From: Cyanoderma ruficeps | Taxonomy: Eukaryota; Chordata; Aves; Passeriformes; Timaliidae | Direction of reading: 5' to 3' | Length of the DNA stretch: 64,000 nt | Assembly (NCBI GenBank): GCA_008694505.1 | Contig: VZDJ01004378.1 | Location: 23,743,045-23,807,044, forward strand | Part shown: one piece after another, positions 37,917 through 49,281 of the stretch | Position numbering within the stretch: the first letter of the stretch is position 1 | How the letters are laid out: each line of letters opens with the position of its first letter | Position numbers and translations under genes: made by a program | Notes under the pieces: generated by a model | The model's input: the letters and a program-made list of their open reading frames with translations, nothing else | The model's database searches: none | What the model was told of the DNA's origin: nothing

Positions 37917-39124
37917 TCTGCCTGACCAACTTACATGCATTCTAATATGGAGTCACCAACTAAATCAGTGAACAAGGGAAGTGCTACAGATGTCATTTAT
38001 CTGTCTTTGTAAACTCTTTGACACAGTCCCCCGTATTATCCTTCACTCTAAATTGAAAAGAGATGGATTCAAATTGGTGGAGCATTAGGTGAATCAGGAA
38101 CTTGTGGGACAGTCACATCCAGAGAGTACTGGCAGATAGCTGAGAGTCCCAGTGGGATGCAGTAGTAAGTGGGGTCCCTCTAGGGTCCATACTGGGATAT
38201 TAATCTTCATTAATGACATAGGCAAAAGGATTGAGAGCACCCTCACCAAATTTTCAGATTTCAGAGCACCACACTGAGTGGTGCTGTTGACACACCTGAA
38301 GGATGGGTTTCCACCCAGAGGAACCTGGACAAAACCAGGAAGGGGGCCAATGGGAACTTCATGCATTTTAACAAGACTAAGCAGAAGGTCGTATACCTGA
38401 GTCAGAGCAACCCTCATTATCAACACAGGCTGGGGATGAAGAGATGGAGAGCAGCCCTGTCGAGAAGGACTTGGTGGATGAGAGACCGGCCATGACCCAG
38501 CAGTGTGCACTCCCAGCCCAGAGAGCCAAATGTGTCCTGGGCTGCATCCAAAGCAGCGTGGGCAGCAGAGGAGGGAGGGGATTCTGCCCCTCTGCTCTGC
38601 TCCTGTGAGACCCCACTGCAGTGCTGCACCCAGCTCTGGGGTCCCAGCACAGGAAGGATATGAACCAGCTGGAGACAGTTCAGAGGAGGCCACCAAGATG
38701 ATCAGAGGGATGGCTCCATCCAGGAGAGGCTGAGGGAATTAGGATTGTTCAGTTTGGAAAAGAGAGGGATTTGGTGTGACCTAATTAGAGTCTTCCAGTA
38801 CATGAAGGGACCCCATAGGAAAATGGAGAGAAAGTATCTACCTGAGCATGTAGCAAGGACAAGGGGGAATGGCTTCAAACTGAAAGAGTAGGTTTAGACC
38901 AGATACTAGGAGAAATTCTTTACTGTGAGGTTGGTGAGGCACTGGAATTGGTTGCCTAGAGGAGCTGTGTATTTCCCATCTGTGGAAGTGTTCAAGCCCA
39001 TGCTGGATGGGGCTTTGAAAAACCTGGAGTATTGGAAAGTGTCCCTGGCCATGGAAAAAGGGTTGGAACTAGATCATCTTTAGGGAGCCTTTCCTACCCA
39101 AACTACACTATAATTATATGATTT
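37917..39124 (+). mobile_element. CR1 LINE, 5'-truncated, about 1.2 kb
   Basis: CR1 in the plus direction. It begins in RT with TCTGCCTGACCAACTTACAT, then ACTCTTTGACACAGTCCCCC (about 38013), the template for the conserved FDTV segment, and AGGGTCCATACTGGGATATT for the VPQGS-like region. It ends with CTTTCCTACCCAAACTACAC and a decayed ATTCTATG-type tail (TATAATTATATGATT). The ending matches the CR1 group whose tail precedes CCTTTCCAACCCAAAC, different from the 17-kb copy. Confidence 0.92.
37940..39060 (+). pseudogene. CR1 reverse transcriptase remnant
   Basis: Degenerate coding remains of the RT and C-terminal region of this CR1. Where the catalytic Phe-Ala-Asp-Asp should be, the sequence reads AAATTTTCAGATTTC (about 38247-38261), that is Lys-Phe-Ser-Asp-Phe, so the motif is lost. 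Many frame changes break the rest. The longest open frame in the whole window (200 codons, minus strand, 38696-38094) lies antisense to this element and is a by-product of its GC-rich composition, not a gene. Confidence 0.85.
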
Positions 39125-42100
39125 ATTATATCAATTTTTTTTAAAAAAATAGATGACTTGCATAAATTTGTAACCTAAAATCCCCATTTCAGTGCTTCTG
39201 ATATTATTAATATACTTCTTTAAATATCCCAAACACCACTGTTTAGATTATTATTGCCCCAACCCTGACATCAATACATGAAATTATTTTCATTGGGAAG
39301 GCATTCAAGTTCTTCAATCTCCTAAGTAGGGATATGATTCTCCACTATATTTTGCTGTGAGTGTAAATACAGACATGTATGCAAACATACAAAAAATCTG
39401 CAAGAGTTAGGAAAAAAACCCTCTTTTTGGGATTAATCTTCAGCTAAAGACATAGCATTTTTCAGATATTTCTTTTTTTCTGATATTCAAAACATTTAGT
39501 TCAATCCATAGCCTAAGAGCGGATGCCCATATAGATATTCTTTATGCTTACACGTTTCTCAAAAAAGAAATATCTCTATCCTTTTCCCCCAAACAACATA
39601 TTTTTGATAATTAGTATGTGACATAGTAGTTTAAATTTACCTAGTTCTTTATTTGTCAAAAACTTTCAATGAAGCTTCCTTCCACTGATTGAAATGTTAC
39701 TATTCTGTTCTGACTCTTATATGAAAGTGAAATCACCACATTGTATTACAGTGGTTTGAAAAATGATTCAATATGCTATTTAAAATTCTGACTATTCACT
39801 GCAAATTGAGAAGCCATGTCAGAGAAAACCATTGTTTGAATCAGAAGAGAGTATGAAAACCAAATAAAACGTTTTTAGTCACAACTTTGGTGTTCTGTCA
39901 TTTTATCTTTTGTAACTTTAACAGAAGTTAAGATAAGCTCTCACAACAGAAAGTCGCTATGAATTATCTTTAGCTTGCCTCTTCAGGGATAATTATTTTA
40001 TATCACTTGTGCATCGAAGATGGAAGGTTTCAAATCAATCCTGAAATTGGTTGTTCCTCCTAATGAAGTAACATTTGCAGGGTTCATTACTCTGTTACAC
40101 ATTTCTGCTAAACCATACTGAAGGTTTAAAAGAATAGCCCAACAAGTAATTTGTTTTTGTACTATATGAAATGCTTTCTGTCATTTTTATACATTGCAAT
40201 GTTTTTCCTTTTCTTTTCTGTCCTACATCCAGTTTTCATTTCACAGGAGTGGAAGCGAAATGAGCTCTCTGAAAGTAAGTTTTCTATTGAAAAGAATTGA
40301 GAATCATTTCACCAAACACTTCACAGAGTAGGTATTTACATTTGCCCTGGTGCTCCAGACTTGTTTCAGTGTTATTGGGGAAGATGGCAAATAAATCACC
40401 CTTTAAGGAGTGCCTATTTCTTCCACTTTAGCTTTAAAGGGAGCTCAGATGTTCAGTACTCTGATGACCAATGCCATGGAGATACTCTCAAGTATCCCAC
40501 ATTGCTTCCTCCAGAAGATGCCAGGTTCAGTATCCAATATTTCAGGCCTGTCCAAGACAACTCAGAGTAATTCATGCTTTTGTGCTGTCACAATTTCAAA
40601 GGGCCTGTGATCCAACAAGTAGCTCAAAGTAGCTCCCTGCACAGGTACCTCGAGTGTGATGCAGTTCAAGATTAGCATCTCTCAATGTAGATTTACTCTG
40701 TGTGTGTGTGAGCTCCTTTGTAGGCTGCCATTATAGTCAGAGGTGATGTATGGCTTCATATGGCTCCCACAGAGGCAGCTTGTGCCTTTCGAAATATCCT
40801 GAGACATTCTAAGGTATCTGAGAGGTCTGCAAAGGGCTGCAAGATAGGATAAATCCTTCTTGTATATTTGTCTGGATTGGCAGCTGAAGGCCAGCTGCCC
40901 AGAGATAGCTCAGGATATCTCAGGTATCCTTGAGTGCCCAACTGATTTGCACTTAGGAAAAGCAATGCATCTTTTCAGAGAATCTGCTCAAACTGTGGTA
41001 GACACCTGGTGTCTTCTCACCTGAATAACTTCCTAAGCTTAATTGAATAAGGGCTTCTAATTTTGTCTAAACATAACTCTATACTGACATTTGAGATGAC
41101 CTAGTATTTCTCCTCCAAGGGTACACATAATATTCTAATTCACTACCACCCTCCTAAAAACCTCTACATAAAGATATTATTTTTGTGAGATATTCAAACT
41201 TCTTTTCTGAAGGGTGAAGGTAAAAGTCATTGTAAAAGTCCCTTAACAATTCCATGCCATTAATTTAATCTGCCTCATTTTAACTTCTCTAATACTAGTT
41301 TTACTATTGAACAGTCATAAGAAACTTTTATGTTTATTTTTAAGTCATACTCTTATTTGTCTGTAAAATAATTGACTGCATATTCATGTTAATAGTCTAC
41401 TTTTCAATCCATGTTGTATTCCCTTTCCTCTCTCCTTCAGTCTCTCAGAGACTCAGAGGTCCTTTTAGATTTCACATTTTGCCAGTCTTCTTCCCCACTG
41501 TGAAATATTGCAGAATTGGGACTGTTTTAATTAGCTACCTACCATATTAAAAAGCTGTAAGTGTTCAATACCTCACTATACTGTGGGGACATTATTTAAA
41601 TTTAAGTATATGACAGTGTAACAGTGACATCAAATAGCTATTTCTATTTTTATTTCTTAAAATCAAATTTTATGGGTCTTTGATATATTTTCAGCCAAGT
41701 ATTGTTTCAGTCAATCTAAGATACTCATTGCACATTGAGTTTACTCCCAACACTCTCCTTTAACACTTAATTAACTTGATTAAATATTTATACTGCTGTC
41801 ACAGCCTATGTCCCTATCAAGATTGAGGTCCTGTTGTGTTAACTGCTAGGTACAGTACAAACACAGAAGTCCATCATTGTAGTTACTTATGAAATATATT
41901 GTTAGCTTTCCATGAAGAATTACTTGCAATAGGAAATATTATTCTTTTTTTAAATTAGAAAATAACCTTTTTTAATATAAAGTGCTTTAATATGATGCAA
42001 AAATTATACAGTTTTCACACTTAAGGATTAAGTCTGTCTGATTATAGTAGCAGTAATATCTTGCCTAAATTATAATTATGAATATTATCACTATGTTCAA

Positions 42101-44107
42101 TCAACATGACCATCAGTACTTACTGCAAGGTATGCAAAAATGAGAAACACAAATAGCTTTATAACAAGTAGCAATTCATATGCATTGTTAGTGGCAAAAT
42201 AGACCATAAAGCAGACGTTTGCATTCACAGGAAGGAAGAGCAAATATGGAGCTCATACATTAGTTTCTAAAGGAGCTCATACATTATGTATCTCACATCT
42301 CAGAAGCAAAGCAGCAACAAAATAAGTTATCTAAGAACACACACAAGAGAAAATTCTAATTCTTATGCATATTCCACTACATACACTAAGCTCGTATTAT
42401 TTATGACTAAGTTACTGAGATAGCAAACCAAATGAATAAGTTCATAACAGGGTCTAGTAGGGCAGGATAATGGTCTAAGCATGGCAAAATTCCCAGTTCT
42501 CCCAAATTAACAGGAACAGCAATAATCTTGACGTAATCCAAATTTAAGGTTGCACAGTTTTTATTTAGACTTGTAAGAAAATGAGAAAGAGAGAACCTGG
42601 CAGTTATTTAAGTATTAATTACAGATCCTGTAATATTTCAGAAAATAAATATGCCATGGTGTTCAGAGAACTTAATTCTCAGTTTATATGAGGCACCAAA
42701 GAATTATGCCTACTCTGACTATTACCTTGTAAGAAGCACACGCATAAAATCCCTTTGTATCACAAATTTTCGTCGCAAATCCCCTTGGATACCTACACTC
42801 TGAGTAGCCTCAGATTAAGGAACCTATTTCCATTTGCAAATGTGTTCTTAAATTCTGCCTATACACCTGGGTGCACTCAATCTATAAGGTATACTCCTAT
42901 TTAAAAAACAAGACCAGTGCACATCCTAAGCCCATCAGAGACAGAATGGATTTAGGAACTGTACTGGAATATGTTTAGACCTTAACCATGACGAGCAAAA
43001 TTAAACAGATTGGGAACCTATGGGAGTTAGGTGAGCGTGATCAATCAACAATTGACAGACTGAGATTTCATAAAATGTCTCTACTACAAAGTTCCTAAAG
43101 ATAGGGGAGTAATTATTGCAATTATATCCTCAAATGGAAAAGGAGCAGAAAATAGGGCTACAGAATAGAGCTTGAAGGGAAGGATAAGTTTTTTGTATGT
43201 GAATATACAGTCAAATAGCATGCAACCAGTGTATAAAAACAGCACAGAATATTTTGGCGTCAGTCACAAATCAGTAGTTTTCAACATTTACCTCTGTTTG
43301 GTAAGTAAATAGCTACTATATCTGTTGGAAAGTAGCATGAGAATCAGAGCTATTAAGACCTCCAAGCTGAAATACATTTACTAAAAGCATGTATCTCCAG
43401 TGTAGTGACAAGGTTAAATAAATATGTGCTCCCTTAGCTATTCTGAGATCTGGATGAAACTAAATACCTCATTTAAGATGGTAAGTAAATACATTACTTT
43501 TGAAATTGTCTGCATTTAACGAGTTCCCTGTTTAAGTAAGGTAAAACAAAACACAATTAATATAATTCAATCTTCAAGTGAAGGGTTTAAACATCAGGTT
43601 ACTTTTGGGAGAAACAAAAAGCATTGTTAGCTACAAGACACTGCTTTGTGAATATTTCTTGATGGCCTGATTTTTATGTTTTTTGAAAGTAAAATATTCA
43701 AAACAAATAACAGAAATAAAACTAGAACAATACTCAATTTATAAAATATTCAGAAGGGCTTCTGGGCATAAGACACAAAATGTCTGCCACTGTCAATGTT
43801 GCATGGGTTTGAAAGTGCATGAGTCAAAAGACCTTCATCTTCAGATATTAGGAAAATTTATCTTTCTGTTAGTACTGCTGAGGCTTGTCACTTGGAAAAG
43901 GGAGAACTCCCCATTCAGCTTCCTATCTGAAGACACATATGTCTTTGGCAAAACAGGGAAAGACTGTTTAATTCCTAAATGGGTTAGAAATGCTTTCTAT
44001 AGATGGGGATGCCTATCAGGATGATATGGCACCTGTTTTATCTCTAAACGGCTACGCCACCAGACTATCAGTTCTTTGAGCTACATAGAAAGATATATTT
44101 GCAGCTG
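39125..44107. other. AT-rich non-coding stretch
   Basis: No transposon or gene recognised apart from the less AT-rich segment listed at 40340-40985. An open frame at 43683-44024 (plus, 113 codons) stops just before the second solo LTR and has no recognisable domain. A short direct repeat, GGAGCTCATACATTA, occurs twice at about 42249-42283. Confidence 0.5.
40340..40985. other. GC-richer segment of unknown kind
   Basis: About 650 bp with more G and C than its flanks. It contains AATATCCTGAGACATTCTAA and GAGATAGCTCAGGATATCTC, the latter being part of a repeated AGGATATCTCAGGTATCC-like theme. Short overlapping open frames exist on both strands (66-69 codons). I suspect a diverged interspersed repeat or an old LTR, but I found no ends, tail or target duplication and I do not recognise the family. 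Confidence 0.3.
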
Positions 44108-44113
44108 GAGGAC
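44108..44113. repeat. Target-site duplication, left copy (GAGGAC)
   Basis: GAGGAC directly precedes the TGTTGCAG start of the LTR and recurs at 44667-44672. Confidence 0.9.
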
Positions 44114-44400
44114 TGTTGCAGTGCGTAAATTGGGTTTTCTAATGTTCTGTGTATTTTGTTACGTGTTTGTAATGGTTTGTTCCTACCCCTCTATCCCAAA
44201 CCCCCGATGGTGTCTCCCTTGTGTTTCCCTTGTCAATCACCTTGTAAGATCTAGAAGATTCTGGGGAAAAAGCCTTAGGATTTGACAATGTACCCTGGTA
44301 CCATCTTCTTTCATTGTTTTGTTAAGTTCCCCAATTCTAGATCACACCCGTCTCCCCTGGGATTGGCTCCAAGTTCTCTTCTGCTGAGATACGCCCCCTG

Positions 44401-44408
44401 TACTTAAA
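44401..44408 (+). promoter_or_regulatory. TATA-like element of LTR copy 2
   Basis: TACTTAAA lies about 116 bp upstream of the AATAAA signal, in the place expected for the U3 promoter of a short-R LTR. Copy 1 has TACCTAAG at the matching place. The match to TATA is imperfect, so promoter activity is uncertain. Confidence 0.45.
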
Positions 44409-44432
44409 GCGAGGACAGGGGGCTGCCGGTCA

Positions 44433-44476
44433 CTCTCGCTCTGGGGTTCTGGCCCTCTCGCTCTGGGGCTCTCCCT
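44433..44476. repeat. 22-bp tandem duplication inside LTR copy 2
   Basis: Two copies of an 18-bp core (CTCTCGCTCTGGGG followed by TTCT or CTCT) with a 22-bp period. Copy 1 at 21 kb has only a short CACTCTTTCTGCAC segment here, so the duplication is specific to this copy or its sublineage. Confidence 0.85.
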
Positions 44477-44516
44477 CTCTGCTCTGCCCATCTGCACATG
44501 GGAGGTAACCGTGTGG

Positions 44517-44522
44517 AATAAA
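44517..44522 (+). terminator. LTR polyadenylation signal AATAAA
   Basis: AATAAA within the same GTGGAATAAA context as copy 1; it confirms orientation and homologous placement. Confidence 0.8.
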
Positions 44523-44666
44523 GCCAGGTGAAACCCAAGCAGAGTCCACTCCTTCTTCCACACCATCGACCACGCGTCAGCCTGAGGTTCAGACCCACCA
44601 AGCCTCTCATACAGAAGCCAGGGAGCGAGCTAGCCGGTGAAAGAGCTCCCCCAGCGCATTTCTATA

Positions 44667-44672
44667 GAGGAC
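44667..44672. repeat. Target-site duplication, right copy (GAGGAC)
   Basis: Exact repeat of 44108-44113 directly after the LTR end. Confidence 0.9.
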
Positions 44673-45024
44673 ATCTTTGGAATTTGCTTGGGATTTTCTG
44701 ATAGTCTTGCTCCTCTGGTATCCAGCATTGCTGATCTAAAGTGACAGAGCATTCAGGTTACAGAAGTGTGTGGTCACCTCGCTCTGGCCCACAGCAAGCT
44801 GAGGCTACAACAGCGCCTCAGTGTAAGCTGCCTGCTCCCCTCCTCACTGAGGTGGGACGCTTTGCTGGGCCTGAAGATGAGGCTCAGCAGTTCCTGCCTT
44901 CTGGGTAGACATTGTCTACCCAAATTTCTCCAAGATTTTCAATTCAGTTCCCCACAGACTCCTCCCAGAGAAACTGATGGATTACACTCCAGGCAGGCGG
45001 GGGAATCTGTCTGTCCCGTGGCAT
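44673..45024. other. Spacer with a 9-bp palindrome
   Basis: About 350 bp, less AT-rich than the average of the window, between the LTR and the next CR1. It contains GGGTAGACA and its exact reverse complement TGTCTACCC separated by a single base (44903-44921). I see no gene. The 122-codon open frame that begins at 44766 runs into CR1 sequence and is not convincing. Confidence 0.55.
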
Positions 45025-46012
45025 CCAGAGGGGTAGTTGTAAATAGCTCCTTTTTTAAAATGACATTCTGCCACAAGTGGAGACCTCAAGGGAAGAATAC
45101 AGGGCTTAGTGCTGTTCCATATCATAAGAAGTGATCTGGAATGGGATTTAATGTACCCTGATGAAGTTTGCTCATGTCAGTAAACTGAGCAGTGCAGTGG
45201 ACACTTGAGAGAGTCACTATGTACTAAGACCTGAGTAGTCTGGAAGAGGGGACTAACAAGACCCTTATGAAGCTCAACAAGGAGAAATGTAAGGTGTTGC
45301 ACCTGAAAAACATAATCCAGGGATAGAGCACAGGCCAGCATCTACTCATCTGGGGAACAGCTCCATGCAAAGGGAGCTGGGGGTGCTGGTGGACAGGCTC
45401 AGTGGGAGTGAGCAGTGCCGCTGCAGCAAAGAAAGCCAGCAGGACATTGGGCTGCATCAGCAAAGGCATCACCAGCACAGATCATCAGATCAGATTATCT
45501 CAGTCTATTCAGAGCTTCTAAGTCCACATCTGGAATGATGTGTTCAGATTTTGGTCCGTGCTATTCAAAATAACTGTGGTCATGCCAGAAGGGGTCCAGA
45601 CAAAGGCCACAAAGATCATCCAGGGGCTGGAACACCTGCCATGTGAGGAAAGGCTGAGAAAAGAGCATTAGCTCAGCCTTGATAAAAGAAGGCTGAGGGG
45701 AGACCTGATCAGTATTTAAAGGGTGTCTACGAAGAAGATGGAGACTCCCTTTACAAAAGGAATTGCATAGGAAAAATGTTGGAGAATGGGTACAAGTTAG
45801 TCCTGAGGAGATTGCGATTTTTCACAATGAGGACAATCAGATATTGAAATAACCTCCCTGGGAAAGGAGAGGATTTCTCTATACTGGACACTTTTAAACT
45901 GGAGAGGGTGCTGAGCCATCTTGTCTAGACCATGCTGTTGCCAAGAAAGTTTAAACCATGTGATCCTTGAAGTATTTTTCAAATCGTTATTCAGTAAGTC
46001 TATGATTCTATT
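45025..46012 (+). mobile_element. CR1 LINE, 5'-truncated, about 1 kb
   Basis: Diverged CR1 in the plus direction, starting about at CCAGAGGGGTAGTTGTAAAT (RT region). It passes through GAAGCTCAACAAGGAGAAAT (about 45268), the coding segment for the conserved KFNKSKC-like stretch, and a recognisable C-terminal region with GGCTGAGGGGAGACCTGATC (about 45692). It ends in TCTATGATTCTATT near 46012. Indels break every frame. Minus-strand open frames (45224-45478, 45797-46066) are shadows. Confidence 0.9.
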
Positions 46013-47194
46013 AACAGTTATTTTGGACAGTCCCAGCAAAGAAGGGCAGATGGTATGGGGACGCAAGATACCATATATGTGTGCATATATATATATATAT
46101 AAATGTATAGTATATATGATATATATTTTCTCTTTCGTCCAAAGATATTAAAAGTGAAAGGATAAATGGAATGGCTGGTGTTATCAGGCTATTTGTAAAA
46201 TTTTTAGGCTTAAATTTTACTTAATTTTCTGAACTACAAATAAATAATCTAAGTAGTTTCCTCAAATATTCTGAAGTACTTTTTGACCTAGGCTATATAT
46301 TAATAATGTATTTCAGTTTAATTAATTTTCAATATTTGTGCACAGTCCAGAGAAGGATTGCTCCCAGCTTTTCTTTCATTGTAATTCTACTCTAGTTGAT
46401 TTTAGAACCCTGCGCACATTAATATTTTGGGTTTATATTAAAGATGTTTTGAGATTCACTGTAGTAAATTGACACTTCTTAATTCCTAATGTGATTTTCA
46501 ATTTGCAGAGACTCCCTCTGGAATGAGGAGAGGGGATAGAGCAAATCATCTAATATCAGAAGTTTCTCCATTAAAAGTAAACAAAAAAGAATAATAAACA
46601 CACTACATATAACCAAAAATTTAAAATATAAGTTACAAATTATATAATACACAAGAAGGAGACATGGTTTAATTAAAAAAAATCTTAATTTTCTATTATT
46701 TCCTCTTTATCTAACCTGTTATGTATATTGTCTATGTAGCTTGTTGGCCACGCAACAGTAATAGTGAATATTCACCATTGATTTGATTCAGCTAAGTCTA
46801 GTTCTAAGAAGATACCACAATAATATCTAAAACGGGAATATCTTTCCATTGTCCAGTGATGTTTACTGTTCTTGCTTCTGCCTCAGAAAATGGCAGTACA
46901 TATCATTGTTCAAGTACATTAGTTATATTTATTTCAGAATCAACAGATTTTCTTTTCCACTAACTATACAAAAGGTTTGAGACAAAAAAAAAGTATTGAT
47001 TGATATATATGTAGCTGTCAAATGTAAACCCTTTAAGTAACTCAATTTCAGTGACAATCCTAATACTCTTTTTCTCTAATACCTTATCAGCCCATACTCA
47101 GACAAGAATCTGCAACACATGAAGATCTGCAATATTCACAAAAGCGTCTACAACTGCATTTTCATAAACATCATCACCTGCTCCAGACAGGCAA
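46013..47194. other. AT-rich spacer with an AT dinucleotide tract
   Basis: No gene recognised. An (AT)n-type tract follows at 46083-46126. Confidence 0.55.
46083..46126. repeat. (AT)n simple repeat, interrupted
   Basis: About eight AT units followed by imperfect TATATGATATATAT sequence. It is likely to be unstable and length-variable among individuals. Confidence 0.85.
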
Positions 47195-47370
47195 AAACTT
47201 ATACCTTCTGCCCAGAGAAGTGGTAGAAACATCATCCCTGGAAGAGTTCAAAAGGCACTTGGCAATATGGGTTTGTGGTGGGAACAGTGATTCTGTGTTA
47301 ATGGTTGGACTTGCTGATCTTAGACATCTTTTACGACCTTACTATTCTATGATTCTGTGATTCTATGATT
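47195..47370 (+). mobile_element. CR1 LINE 3' end, about 175 bp
   Basis: A short plus-strand CR1 containing the last codons and 3' untranslated region: CTGCCCAGAGAAGTGGTAGA, then ATGGTTGGACTTGCTGATCT, ending with three ATTCTATG/ATTCTGTG units (47343-47370). It lies about 1.2 kb from the previous CR1 and has its own tail, so it is a separate insertion. Confidence 0.92.
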
Positions 47371-47772
47371 GGTAACTATGACTTGCAGTCACTTAGCAAC
47401 AGAAAACAAACACCTTAAATTTTTTTGCTGAACCTTTTACTGTTCTAGTGGACCACTACTGAAACTTAAATTTCTAAAAAATTCAACTGCAGATTTTATC
47501 AGACACAGCTGAGTAACAAGACCCAATTTTGCCATGTTTCAACTGCTGTGATGAAAAGAATGGAGAATTTACTCATGAGACTCCACTGAAAGAGCTCTGT
47601 AACAGAATATGATTTCTTTTTAAGACACATAATTGTTCTGTACAAAAATTATTCTACTTCATGTCTGCATACAAGATCAGATTAGACAGGCCTCAGTATT
47701 TATAAATTCACAAGTGTTAAGGGAATTCATTCTTGTTAGGATCAGCAAAGTCAAGCTAGATAAACAGATTCT

Positions 47773-47985
47773 GTGGACCAAGTCCCCAAGGAACTGTCAC
47801 CAGGCAGCATGGGAACACTATCAGCAATTATCAAAGATGTTGTCAAGAAAATACGAACTGTCCCTTATGTCTGGAGTGATCATGAGATGCATTTGGATAG
47901 ATATGACAGAGAAACAAATGACTATGTACTTTTTAAATCATGGTTTAATGCATTTAAAAATAATATTCAAACTATTAGTATTTAA
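47773..47985 (+). other. Unassigned coding-like open frame, 70 codons
   Basis: I do not recognise this frame. It reads from a GTG (upstream TAA at 47761-47763) as VDQVPKELSPGSMG... to ...KSWFNAFKNNIQTISI. Its mix of charged, aromatic and small residues is more protein-like than the Phe/Leu/Ser/Ile-rich frames typical here. A longer frame (47633-48058, 141 codons) overlaps it in another phase. No clear splice sites, poly(A) tail or domain are visible, although AATAAA follows at about 48057. It may be an old exon or retrocopy fragment, or chance. Confidence 0.2.
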
Positions 47986-49017
47986 CATTTATGGAGATAA
48001 TTGGGCAGAAAATATCAATTGTACTACATTGCTACAACAGTACTTGGGAAAATTTTAATAAAAATTTCATATCCACTACTACTACATTTAAAAAGCATAA
48101 TTTAATATAAAAGTGTAAAATAAAAGATTCCTACATCTTTAACAGCAGAAACTTTAGAAAATAAATATATTTCATGGTAAGAAAGCATTAATTTTCATTT
48201 TTTTACAGTCAAAACATAATTTTTGTTTCTCAAAAATGTAAGAATCTGTAATGTAAGTTTACATGCTTTCTTCCAACACTAGTGTGACAAATATTTGTCT
48301 GATCATTAATTGAAAAAAAAGTAAAATTAATTCATTCATAGAAAAACAATGACATAGAAGAATAAACATCTCTATGACCTTCTTGGTCTTTTAACAATGG
48401 AATGCTGATGTACAGCATTTGAAATCATATAATATAATAAGTATTTCAAAGGCTTCCCATAAAATGTGCCTCAGAAGAATCATATATTCCAGTATTGACT
48501 GAATACACAATTACAGATAGAAAAGGAATTGAAATTAATTGTTTTCGTATGATGTAATACTTCAAGGGACCTTTTGCCTTATCGAACTGTGCTCCATACT
48601 AAGAAACTTAAAATGTTCAACAGCTGCTCTGCATATTTCAAGGATTTTTTTTTGATAAGTGGTTTGTTCATCCTTTTCCCCAGACTGACACTGAGAAGAT
48701 CTTTCTAAATTTGCTTTCTGTGCTGCTTATGAACACAAACATTTCTTACAACTGTGCATGTAAATCCTCATACTGTTCTGTTAATTCACTTTTATGCCAA
48801 CTTGCCCTTTACTTCAATCCAAGCACTGATGCCTAAATATCTTTAAAGGGGGGACTGTCTAACCTCTTATCCTTTGGTTTTGGGCAATACAATGTCTTGT
48901 TATAAGGGCAAACAAATGATGAGGCCTTGTGTTTGCAGAGCTATGCAGCTGGGAAAAATGGAGAAGGGCACATTCTTTCAGCACAGGCTGAATACACACC
49001 TCAGTTACACTGCAAGT

Positions 49018-49281
49018 TTAGTTTGAGGAAAAGCAAACCAAAACAACATAAAACAATTTTTTGAGAGATTTGGAGGAGTCAGAATTATTTCCACAGTACG
49101 TGCACCTTAAAACCTGTGTTCGACGAAAAGACGATGGAATTAAAACATCACTATAGAGTACTCCACCTTGTACACCATGATTGTCCTCAGCTCTTCCCAT
49201 AAGGACGAAAGAAATGTTCATTGTAACCACACAAAAGGCAGAATTGTTGCTGAAATAGTTTCTGATGTTGTGCACATGCAC
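49018..49281 (-). other. Unassigned open frame, 87 codons
   Basis: I do not recognise this frame. The middle part has a varied composition (SFVLMGRAEDNHGVQGG, then LRCTYCGNNSDSS) and lies in a segment less AT-rich than its flanks. No domain, signal peptide or firm splice junctions can be named. The segment could equally be a conserved non-coding element. Confidence 0.15.

Larger units (their letters stand above)
44114..44666 (+). mobile_element. Solo LTR, ERVK-type (copy 2), 553 bp
   Basis: The second member of the family found at 21226-21728, also in the plus direction. It starts TGTTGCAGTGCG, ends GCGCATTTCTATA, and lies between perfect GAGGAC duplications. The ends form an imperfect inverted repeat (TGTTGCAGTGCG against TATAGAAATGCG). 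A TATA-like TACTTAAA is at 44401-44408 and AATAAA at 44517-44522. It is about 50 bp longer than copy 1, mainly because of pyrimidine-rich sequence between those two signals that includes a 22-bp tandem duplication. More CpG dinucleotides remain than in copy 1, which suggests a younger insertion. No internal retroviral sequence is attached. Confidence 0.93.

Noticed and set aside
38094..38696. 200-codon minus-strand open frame, the longest in the window
   Set aside because: It lies antisense to a CR1 element in GC-rich DNA, where stop codons are scarce; no domain is visible and two shorter frames overlap it.
21226..44666. The two homologous LTRs as the 5' and 3' ends of one provirus
   Set aside because: They have different target duplications (GTCACC and GAGGAC), each complete on its own, and the 22 kb between them holds no retroviral genes.
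44766..45134. 122-codon plus-strand open frame
   Set aside because: It runs from spacer DNA into the start of a CR1 without a domain or splice signals.
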